Assembly (NCBI RefSeq): GCF_036669915.1
Contig: NC_089322.1
Coordinates: 18,887,719-18,951,718, forward strand
DNA: 64,000 nt
DNA from: Pocillopora verrucosa
Taxonomy: Eukaryota; Cnidaria; Anthozoa; Scleractinia; Pocilloporidae
Direction: 5' to 3'
Made by a program: the position numbers and the translations under genes. Position 1 is the stretch's first letter. Each line of letters begins with the position of its first letter. Positions 46,274-56,200 of the stretch are shown one piece after another. The notes under the pieces were generated by a model that worked only from the letters and a program-made list of their open reading frames with translations, searched no databases and was not told the DNA's origin.

Positions 46274-46865
46274 ACTCCCGTCCACCGAAAGCGACGAATA
46301 AAAGTCCCTCTTCATCTTAGTGAAGATTCAAGTATACTTCCAAAAAAATTTTAATCTGTGTTCCCTTTTCCCGACTACGCTGAAGACTTGGGAGATGGTA
46401 CGGATTTTGGTGAGAACGAAGGAGGGGAAGATTAGTCGTCGCTAACAGAGTATAAAGAGAGGGAACTAAAGAAAGTTGACTGCCAATTAACTGTCAGTAA
46501 GGGGGGGAGGGAGGGGGGTCATAAGAATGTCAAAGAGCCTTATGGGGGGAATGGGTTGATTTTATCGTGACACGACCAAAATTCTCCCAGCCCTCCCTCC
46601 CTAGGTGATAGAAAATGAACTGGTCTTTCATCTACATCGGTATTCTGATACCAGTGATATCACGTCGGCTGAATTCGTAGCGAACAGTTTCGGACTGTAC
46701 CCTCCAACGTTTTACATGTCAGGAGCCTTCGTAGCTCTCAGTGGAGTTGAAGTTCTTCTCGTTCTGTTTGTAAAACAAGATCATCAAGATCCTGGAGAAG
46801 CTGCCATAGGAGGAGGAAAAATGTACTGTTGTTTGACGTCCGCGACGAAAGATTTCTTCTCATAA
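46274..46865 (+). pseudogene. transporter 2 remnant in unit 4
   Basis: Starts with a piece of transporter 2 intron 1 (cccgtccaccgaaagcgacg, matching 22917), continues with intron 2-like sequence (agtcgtcgctaa, ggtcataagaatg, gtattctgataccag) and ends with exon 4 (FVANSFGLYPPTFYMSGAF). The acceptor before exon 4 is lost, and a frameshift replaces VEKCTVV with unrelated residues. Exons 1-3 are absent. Confidence 0.75.
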
Positions 46866-47243
46866 GCTTTAGGGGATGGGTAGGGTGGAGATTTTCCTTC
46901 TTTCTCCCCAATAACCTCTTCCCCCACCCCCTCCCCACCCTCTACGTTTTTGTAGTCTCGTATCCAGACTCTCCACGGCCAAGTAGTTGTAAAGTCCGAC
47001 TTTTCAGTTGTAGTTAAATGGTAGGATCTGGGAAAGAGATTAACGTTTTCGCTTTCTCTCCATGTACAAACTTTAGGTCACTCTACCACACCCATATTAC
47101 TCTTCATCCGTGCCCGCTTCACAGAAAAGAGATTGCTTTGCTTAGCTACGCAATAGCTTGAAGAATTGCAAATAAAAGCACTACATTACTAAAATGCATT
47201 TTACAAGGAATCGATTTTCAAATTGAAAACCAATCAATGTTTG
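46866..47243. other. transporter 3' UTR remnant
   Basis: Matches the 3' UTR of transporter 2 and the equivalent region of unit 3 (ctacgtttttgtagtctcgt, agattgctttgcttagctac, aataaaagcact). It ends at the stop codon of sulfotransferase 4. No gene of its own. Confidence 0.55.
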
Positions 47244-48853
47244 TTATTCTGTGTCAAAATGCAGTCCAGTCCCGTTCAATTTCGTCAAGAACGTTTCTTC
47301 AAATTGCTTGTTTAAATCTTCACTGAAGAGGCTCTTCCAGTCTCCAATCTGACCCTTGCGAAGCAAGTTTGGTTTTGTAGCATATGCCGAAATGACATAA
47401 GAGTTGGAGTTTTTCTTCATTTCCGCAAACGTACACTGGTGGGTGATTTTGCGGATCATTTCATCTGAAAGTGGCTTCTCGAGAAATTCGCTGATCATTC
47501 GAACGTTACCGCAAAGATCCTGAAAGGTAAATGGGTTTTTATGGAAATCATTACAAGTTTAGACTTGTGCAACTATTCACTATTTATTTAGAGGGGTTTT
47601 ATGGTTGCGCAATATCTGCTTCCTTACTGATAACAGTCTCGGATTCGCGTTATAATGGTCGGACTAGTGAAGGTTGATCTTATGTGTTTGTAGTCCAACT
47701 AAAACAAAGATGAGTAAAGCATAAAAATAGCTCACCTTCTTTAAATCTTCATATTTGAGAAATAAGACGTGAGGTTCATCTCTGTGTTTCCACCAGGGCA
47801 GCACGTGATCAGACCAAAAGCCATATGAATCTGCAGGAAATTATTCAAATTTACAATCATTTCATTTGATCACAGATATCTAACGGTTTAGAGAAGTTTC
47901 ACCCCATTGCAAGTTTGCTCTCCTACCGTCTTTTGCGAGTTCGCCCCCTGAAGTGACACAGGTTTGCACCTACCTTTCCCAGCTCGCCCCTAAACCTTTC
48001 AAGATAATTTTTGTTTTATCAACCGAGTTCATAATGTAAATTGGCTACCGTAAAGAGTTTCAAAGCTGACGTTTCGCGCGTTAGCCCTTTGTCAGAGCGA
48101 ATGGCAAATGGCTTTTCTTTTACTCTGACGAAGGGCTAACGCGCGAAACGTGAGCTTTGAAACTCTTTGCGGTGGCCAATTTACATTATCAACTCAGTTG
48201 ATAGAAACAAATGAGTTCTCTCGTTATATACCACCACACCGAAGCAGCCCCACAATTTCTTCAGAAACTAAATCGTTCAACACGTTTTCTTGAGGCAGAA
48301 CGCATTGTTTTGCTATCGAAATCATCGTACCTTTGAAAGATTTGGGGGCGAACTGATAAAGGTGGGAGCGAGCTTGTTTTTCCTCAGGTGGCGAACTTGC
48401 AGAGACAGTAGGAGGCGAGCTCGCAATGCCGTCAAACTTCCGCTTAGTTTACAGCGAAAACTATTTCCAACGAATAAAAATCCTTACTTTTGCCCTCAAG
48501 AAACAACTTTACAAAGAACTCCCACGTCCCATTAAAGTAACTGCTAGGGCCAAAGCTTAGGACGAAGTGATAATATGAAACAGCAACGTCTCTTGGATTT
48601 CTTGCCACGTAAATATACTTGCTTCTTTTGCTCTCCTCTTTACTCATCGGAATCACATGGTAAGGAAGATGTGACCTAATTAAGCGGGGACTGGGCCGAG
48701 AAGTCACGGAGACCTTCTGCCCGTCTGACTCGTCTCTAGGCCTATCGAAAAGCTGATTTTTTTCCAAAAAGGGATGGCGACTTTCCATCCTTTCTTCGCT
48801 GATTTTTCCATCATTGAGTATTTGCCAGACAATTTCTTGCACCCAGGTTGTTC
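47244..48853 (-). pseudogene. cytosolic sulfotransferase, copy 4 (no first exon found)
   Basis: Exons 2-4 are open and splice-competent: 48853-48488, 47830-47736 and 47519-47244. They encode TTWVQEIVWQI, IRSHLPYHV, YVARNPRDVAVSYYHF and RKGQIGDWK. No sequence matching exon 1a or 1b lies between 48854 and 52.7 kb. The unit is deleted there, resuming at about 49690 with sequence that in unit 3 lies upstream of exon 1b. Reading back through the acceptor of exon 2 stays open to an ATG at 48977, but that protein lacks the normal N-terminus and half the PAPS loop. It is probably a pseudogene unless a distant first exon is used. Confidence 0.72.
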
Positions 48854-48886
48854 CTGAAAAAAGGAAAAAAAAATTTATTTTACAAC

Positions 48887-48991
48887 GATGGAGAGGATTG
48901 GCTTGGGTGCGATAGCTGTGGCCAGTTTTTCCATGCAAGTGTTGTCCTGGATGTGCACGGAGACGCTTACACAACATTTCACCTGCCGTAA
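48887..48991 (+). pseudogene. possible PHD-finger-like fragment
   Basis: The open stretch reads DGEDWLGCDSCGQFFHAS, close to the PHD pattern W-x-x-C-D-x-C-x-x-x-F-H-x-x-C, but the final Cys is Val. It ends at TAA. It lies at the point where unit 4 is broken, immediately upstream of sulfotransferase 4 exon 2, so it may be a gene or transposon fragment captured during the deletion. No flanking exons were identified. Confidence 0.3.
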
Positions 48992-48999
48992 GGGCGGCA

Positions 49000-50027
49000 T
49001 CTTGTCAGAGGAGCAGAGTTAAAATTTTAAAGCTGACTTTAACATTGAACCAGATGATGAATTTAACGTCGTATATAGACTTTTATTTACCAAGGTAAGT
49101 AAGACAGTCCTTGGTAGTCAACTAAAATAGACTTTCGCGAGTGTCAAAAATCCAGAATCGTAACGTGATGGAGCCAACAGTGGAGAACATCGCAGAATTC
49201 AAAATTTGTGGCCTTTGTTCGGTTCTGACGAAGTTTTCATCGCCGAGTGCATTTGTTAAATTGAAATGATAGGAAAAAAAAAATCGAAGGGAAAACAGAA
49301 TTATTTTAACGTCTGGATCTTTTGAGAAAAGGTCCCAAAACGAGTGGTCTTGATTATAAAAATTTAAGGATGGGAGAGACATTGGCCTCAACTTGGCTGT
49401 TTTTCGAAGCTCAGTGTTTTCCTTCTTGTCCTTTCTTTACGTGAAATGGGGGCGATTGAAATATATATAATATACCGTTAAATAACTTTAATGGAAATAT
49501 TTAAATTTCTTATCTTAGGCTGTGGATACAAACTTATAAATGTCTCTAAAAATATAAAAATCGATCGAAAACGAAATTTTTGTAGAGTTGCTTAGCTTTT
49601 CATTTTTCCGGAAACAAAAGTCGAAATATGATTGTAAAAATTCAAGTGAAAAGTAAGCCAGCTGTGATTAACGCCTTAAACAAGTCAAAATACTTATTTT
49701 TCGTCACACAACAAGTTACATAACGTAAATATCATTCTTGTTGATGCCTTTCCCGGTGTCACCGATGCCTTCCCGATGCCTCCGTTGGTTAATTTGGCAA
49801 TAAAAAAAATATGGTGCCAGTCAAAGCTTTTGGAAAATTGCTTAACTTTTAAATTAGCGAAATATAACTTAGTTACGTTTCGGCCTCACAACACTATTAT
49901 TTTCTGCAAGTTACAAAACGTGAATAGAATTCTTCTTGGTGCCTTTCCGGATGTCACCGATGACTTTCCGATGCCTCCACTGCATATTACGGTAGTAAAA
50001 GATATATGTAACGTGTACACTGTTGCG
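49000..50027. other. gene-free stretch, unit 4 upstream remnant
   Basis: 49000-49680 has no clear content. 49690-50027 matches 44468-44777 of unit 3 (cacaacaagttacataacgt, then gatatatgtaacgtgt) up to the insertion point of the next element. Confidence 0.45.
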
Positions 50028-50309
50028 GTATGAGCGGCCGTCACCACCAAAAATACAAGGATGTCAAATAGATCAGCAAATACGAAGCTGATTTAAGGAT
50101 CAGCTGCAGGATAGAATAGCTAATAAAGGAATGGCATGAACAAATTATAGACGGTTTAATTTTCCTTCATGAAACAGAACACCCTAAACATGAATAGTCT
50201 AGCCAAATGATAAACGATCCAGTTGCCCATGTCGAGTTGGAACATGAAATTGTGAAATGGACTAGCTCAATTACGAATAGCTTAGCACTCATTTGCAAGA
50301 TAGTTCACA

Positions 50310-50735
50310 AACGGTGTAGCGTTGCGTCAAATGGCTCAGGATAATGTCGAGTAGCACAGCGTACGCATAAACGGTGTAGCGTTGCGTCAAATGGCTCAGC
50401 GTAATTTAGAATTGTACAGCGTACACACAAATGGTGTAGCCTTGCGTCAAATGGCTCAGTGTAATGTCGAATGGTACAGCGTACATACAAACAGTGTAGC
50501 GTTGCGTGAAATGGCTCAGCGTAATGTCGAATGGTACAACGTACACACAAATGGTGTAGCGTTGCGTGAAATGGCTCAGCGTTATGTCGAATGGTACGGC
50601 ATACACACAAATGGTGTAGCGTTGCATGAAATGGCTCAACGTTATATCGAATGGTACAGCGTACTTACAAACAGTGTAGCGCTGCGTGAAATGGCTTGGC
50701 GTAATGTCGAATGGTACAGCTTACACACGTCTTTG
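50310..50735. repeat. 60-bp minisatellite, locus 2 (about 7 units)
   Basis: Units are exactly 60 bp, in register from line to line, with core gtgtagcgttgcgtgaaatg. Because 60 is divisible by three, a frame open in one unit stays open through the array. Open frames on + (50382-50759) and on two minus frames (50305-50610, 50406-50639) therefore all look like 20-residue repeat proteins. Confidence 0.88.
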
Positions 50736-50972
50736 CAGAACATCAGACGCTCTAACTGAACATTAGATCGCTTAGTATTGCATGAAATATTTCGATTTTG
50801 TGGCGAATCGTCGAGCTTGCTTATGGCGTGACGTGAAGACAATCTTGCCGAAACCAAATTCAAATTCAATTGCGCGAGCGTGCTTCATATTCCTATTGTG
50901 CACGCTCATGACATCAGCAAACAAATCCCTCGAGAAAAAAAAATTTCCTTAACAAATGGTTCATACGTCAGC

Positions 50973-51117
50973 GTGCGTTCATCGAGATATGAAGCACGCG
51001 GGAAGTTTGGAGAGCACGAAAGATGCATAAGAGTTGCTTGAGGCGTAACCGAGAGCAACTCTAGCTTCTTGAGTGCTCTCCAAACTTCTTAAGTGCTTCA
51101 TATCTCGACGAACGCAC
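50973..51117. repeat. 145-bp hairpin, copy 2
   Basis: Same arms and inner stem as 20188-20332, same orientation. It is followed by gggttcaaatcccgttcggg, a B-box-like sequence, at 51138. Confidence 0.8.
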
Positions 51118-51394
51118 AGCTGACGCATGAACCAATTGGGGTTCAAATCCCGTTCGGGCCTGAATTTTTTTCAGGTCCTATTATCAACTACTCGTTTCAG
51201 TAGTGTTCTTAGCTGCGAGGATCTCTTAATTTCAGAACCAATTGTTTTATAACATTTTCAACCCGATGGAAAATTTTTTTGCACAAAAGAAATATGAAGC
51301 ACGCTCGCGCAATTGAATTTGATTACACAAATTTACTATCTATGTTATAAATCAGGTTGAAAATGTTATAAAACAATTGGTTCATACGTCAGCT

Positions 51395-51539
51395 GTGCGT
51401 TCATCGAGATATGAAGCACTTGGGAAGTTTGGAGAGCACTCAAGAAGCTAGAGTTGCTCTCAGCTACGCCTTGAGCAACTCTTACGCATCTTTCGTGCTC
51501 TCCAAACTTCCCGCGTGCTTCATATCTCGATGAACGCAC
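51395..51539. repeat. 145-bp hairpin, copy 3 (reversed)
   Basis: Same arms, with the asymmetric loop region reversed relative to copies 1 and 2. With copy 2 it forms a larger inverted arrangement around 51256. Confidence 0.8.
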
Positions 51540-52289
51540 GCGAACGTATGAACCAATTGTTAATTATGACGTGCATTAAATGTCGATCGTCGAGCCCTCC
51601 ATGGTAAGAAAACTGATATACTTGATCGTTTTGACATTCTTCAATAAAAGTGATATCAGAATGCTTGAATCGGTGTGCCGGACGATAAAACCAACTCGGA
51701 TAAAAGGTTGCTTTGGCAAACACTACGTGTTTGATTGAAACATGTCAAAACGGATCAAGGATATCAGTTTTACTCACCATAGCGTCCGAGGCACACACAA
51801 AATCCAACTTCTCAAGTACTCCTGCAATGTTCAAAGAGCCTTTGCAGTTAAACTCTCATTGAAAAGTAAGCGCGAGTCAGAAAAGAAAAGAGAGCTCGGC
51901 AATCGACATTTAATGTACGTCTTAACACTACTTAATACTCTAAACATTCAGGCTCACCAACGCGTGCAAACTGTGGTAAACCGGGAGGCCGGCAAACCGT
52001 GTTAGAATCCAGTCTCGTTGCTATTTTAATTAACACTTACATGAACGACAACGAATAAATGTAATATCGGTGGGAAAAAAAGGAGAAACTCACCGAATTG
52101 GCTCTGCTTTACGGCAAGGCGAAGTAAGACTCTTACACCTTGTGATGGTTTCGCGACATTCTTCGCATTCAATGACGTCATGCCCCCCAGCAGATCGCTG
52201 TTCCATTTGAGGTTTGCATTTTTGGTGGCGTGACGTGAAGGCTATCTCGCCGAAACCAACAAGCGATTGGTGGTGACGGCTGCCCATAG

Positions 52290-53274
52290 TTGCGCAACAC
52301 TTACGTACCCTCCTTCTTTTGTTTTTCTCGTGACCGCTGTAAAAGTAGTCACGCAACATTCTCCCTCCTTATTGCGTTGAGTGAGTTCTGCGACGTCTGC
52401 CTCTCCTGACGAAGCACGAAAGGAGTGGAGGAGGGGGGAATGATGTTCTTATTTATCAGTTTTAACTTTTTTTTGCATGAGTTGTGGGCATGGAGCAAGG
52501 TTTCGCACTGGCCGTTATTTTCATTTAATTTTTTTTTTCACGTCCTCTCCAGTACGTCTAATCTTCTGGATTGGCCTAAGCACGTTTTCTCCTTTCTTCC
52601 ACGGAAAGGTATCGAAAAAGGTATGGATAATACACATTCTGATGTTAGGGCTGATATACTTTCATTGATCGTGTGAACCCAAATTGGCTCAAAGCGCAGT
52701 GTTGTAGCTCTGCTGAACTGTCCTGGTAAATGTGCAGCGAGGTTAAAGCTCCAATTCTTCGCAGCTTCACTGATTATTTTCTCGGCTCACAAAAGCGCCG
52801 GCTACGCAGGGTGGAGTCATTTTAGCATTATCAAAAATTGCCTTAACTTCAAAATGACCGCGTGATAAAGTAGACAAACACAGCAAAAGAAGAATAAACT
52901 GGAAAGGACAAGGGAGGCCAAAAATGGCGAAGAATTAACACGACCATGACAAACCTGAAAAATTTTGTGCTTAATTTTTATGATAAAAAGGCCTATCAAA
53001 ACACTCAAGTCCCATTGTGTGAACTCCCGGAGGTAAACGATACTCGTAAAATTCAGCCATTACATTTCAAAGTTCTAATCCAAGCCATGTATTATTCACA
53101 AACAATGTACCAGGCACAACGTTCATACTCTGACCATAGAGTCTGTCCTCAATTTTTTTAATCATTTAGGCCTTCTTGCGCACGACTTAGATCCACCCAT
53201 CGATCGAGGACCCTGCGATTTTAGCGCAAGAGGTTAAAGGATTGGTAACTAACTAGATGGTCCAAAAACAGACG
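52290..53274. other. end of duplicated cluster and SUCLG2 3' flank
   Basis: 52295-52680 resumes the duplicated unit (matching 29325-29640: gtagtcacgcaaca, cacgaaaggagt, gtgggcatggagcaaggttt). 52700-53274 is single-copy non-coding sequence, presumably the SUCLG2 3' UTR and flank. The 71-codon open frame at 52946 shows no family resemblance. Confidence 0.5.
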
Positions 53275-56200
53275 TTAGTTCGTAAGACTTGTGACTGCTT
53301 TTTGGGCCGCGTCATCCATATCATCTGCTGGGATCAGCGGCATTCCGCTATCTCTGAGAATTCTTTTGGCCTCTTCCACATTTGTACCTTTATATTAAAA
53401 CGAAAAACAGTTGGTGAGAATTGTCCCATACCATACATTTGACATTTGACCTTTCAGAATGCAAACTTGTAGTCAGCAACTCAACCAGGAAGAAGGCGGC
53501 ACAACAACCTAAAATGGCAGGAAAAGTGCGGCTTCGTTCCCGATGATAAACGACAGAAGATATATGTCCAATCAAAATGCGACTCTTTGCCAGCTAACCT
53601 ATGAGAGAGAAGCGTGGCACCACCGACTAACAGTGACGGCGGGAAGACTTGCCAATCAGAATACGACTTTCAGTCTGCTGACCAAACAGCAAGAAGCATG
53701 GCACCATAGAGAAGCTTAAAAGGGCAGGAAACCTGCCGCACAGTTTTCTATGCTACATGATATTTGACCCATCATAATCCTAATAATCTAACAGCCACAT
53801 GCACACAATCAGACAGTGGCGTGGTTCCACTGGCTGACAGAGAAGACGGGAAAACTATCTGCGGCAGTGTTCCCGATGAAAATGTTTGAAGTAGTCTTTA
53901 ACTCAAATTAATTACAGTGTTCACGCGTCACATTAAAATTATCAACAACCTACCTTCTAAACGCACCACTACAGGAACATTAACCTTGAGTTTTTTGTAC
54001 GCTGAAGTGATTCCATCTGCTACGGTGGCACAGTTGACGATGCCGCCAAATATATTCACCAAAATAGATTTTACCTTAAAAGAGAAACAGATCCCAAAAT
54101 AACTGCAAATGCTTCTGGATTGAGCGCCGTGACTGCTATCGGAGTTTGTGTGTAACAAAAGAACAATAACAATACAAAAAACGAGAGAAAACGAGGGCAT
54201 CAAAGTCGTTACTCACTCTAGGGTCCTTTGTTACAATGTTGAAAGCTTGAAAGACTCCTTCCTCCTTCACTCCACCCCCAAGATCTAAGAAGTTCGCTGG
54301 GGTACCCCCGTGAAGTTTGATGATGTCCATGGTTGCCATCGCTAACCCGGCGCCATTCACTAGGAAATAAAAATATCTTATTAGACGTTTTGGTGCGTAC
54401 TATCGTTGAGTACTTTTACGAGTTTTGCCGTATTTTCATACGAACAACAAAATACAAACAACGAGTAAAAATACTCAGCGATACTACACACCAAAACGTC
54501 TGATAAGTTATTTACTATCTAACTGCTTTTTTTTCTGCTAAGTCTTTCTGTTTATTTCTCATAAGCGGGAAAAGCAAAGCGGATAGAGAAGCGTATAGCG
54601 CGCAGCCGACTGGTCAAACAGGTTTTTTACAGTACAAAATAACCAAATGTCCAAATAACCAACTGTCCAAATAACCGTACATATCGCAGGATATTTGTAC
54701 TCTATGCTATCGTCCTCACCAAGACAGGCAATGTTTCCATCCAGGCCAATATAATTCAGGTCATACTTTCCAGCCTCCACCTCTCGTGGGTCGCTTTCAC
54801 TCTGATCATCCATTGCAAACACTTCCTTCTGTCGGAACTTGGCACTGTCGTCAAAGTTGAACTTAGCGTCAAAGCAAACAACTGAAACAGTTTGAAATAA
54901 AATGTTCTTTTAATATACAATATTAAGTAAAACACCATCCTCCATAATTTCCAAGTAAAACAGCATTTTTGCACGAAAGTTTTGCAAACCTTTTCCGTCA
55001 GGTGTTTCACCAAAAGGATTAATTTCTACTTGTGTTGCATCGACTTTAAGAAACAGCTTATAAAGTGCCTTTATCTGTTCTGCGGCCTGTAAGACACAAA
55101 CCAAATTAGTAATAAAAAATTGCTCATTAAAATCAGAATGCGCAGACTTGCAGCGTTCCAAATGAGTTTATGCAATGTACTTTGTACAATAAATCCAATC
55201 ACGACTTGGTCACTCGCGTTTTCCGACATTCAGTAAAAAAGCGCTCTTGTGCGATTTGTTTTATCATTGCGTGCTCTAGAGTCTTTGTTGTGCCGTGTAT
55301 CAAATGTCACTTAAATCGGCTCCGTCTCAGGAAACATTACAATTCTTGGGAAACGCAATTACCTGTTTTGCAGGGGACCATTCGTTACGAGTTAATTTTT
55401 ACATGTACATGAATTTCTGTCCAATTAACCTACTTCTTCTAACAAAGGTCCTTGAAATTCTAATTTCTCCGCAAGGTATCTTGCATCTTTGTCAGTGATC
55501 CCCTTAAAGATGTCAACAGCAACCTGCAAATGAAAAAAGTCGAGAAAATATTCACGACTTCTTGCACGATAGAGATTGCATTGGATTTGCTTTATTTTGC
55601 GGAAAACTCGCCCCACTCTCTCAACCAATCACATGCGAAACTTACACCAATCGCAACTTGGTTGCCCGCGTCTTCACGCGCTTGGTTGGCTGTGTGGTTG
55701 GTTTCACTTTGAGTTCTCATTAGTTCTTCAGGGTATTTTGCTTTCTTCTCATTGATTAAAACCGAAAAGCGTAGGCAAAATCATCAAAACCGATAAATTT
55801 TCACATCCCAGTTAAATGAAACCCAAATCGATCCGATACAGTCAGTGACAAGTGGAGCAAACAGAGGTTTTCTCGGCTACTCGAGATCAGTGAAGGCGCC
55901 TTATTGCCGCTCAGATCGAGAAGAAACCGGAAATAGGAAAAACCAAAACCACATCGGATACCAAATCAGAACACCCATTAGTGTTTTTTAACAAAACGGA
56001 AAACCAAATGCTGAAAAACGGAAAATCCACAAACTACAACGAAAACCAAAACCGAAAAAACCGACGTTTCTTAGCGAAAAAAAAAAAAAAACGGAAAACC
56101 GATCTTATAAATGGCCAAAACCGCAAAATCGAAAATCCCAATACCCTCCTCCTTTGGTTTTGTTTTTACGAAAGTCAATCGACAAGCCCTCTAATGTAAG

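Larger units (their letters stand above)
50028..52289. mobile_element. 2.26-kb TIR transposon carrying a minisatellite (non-autonomous)
   Basis: Inverted ends TATGAGCGGCCGTCACCACC (from 50029) and, inverted at the right, TATGGGCAGCCGTCACCACC (to 52288). The flanks repeat TTGCG (50023-50027 and 52290-52294). Removing the element with one TTGCG yields cactgttgcgcaacac, which is present uninterrupted at 44771-44786. It holds a 60-bp minisatellite, two 145-bp hairpins and long non-coding sequence, with no recognisable transposase. The target duplication is 5 bp (6 if one extra G is allowed), so the superfamily is unclear. Confidence 0.8.

Noticed and set aside
50382..50759. 125-codon repeat-protein frame
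   Set aside because: The 60-bp period keeps several frames open on both strands at once, so openness is no evidence for coding. Kept only as a finding about the minisatellite.
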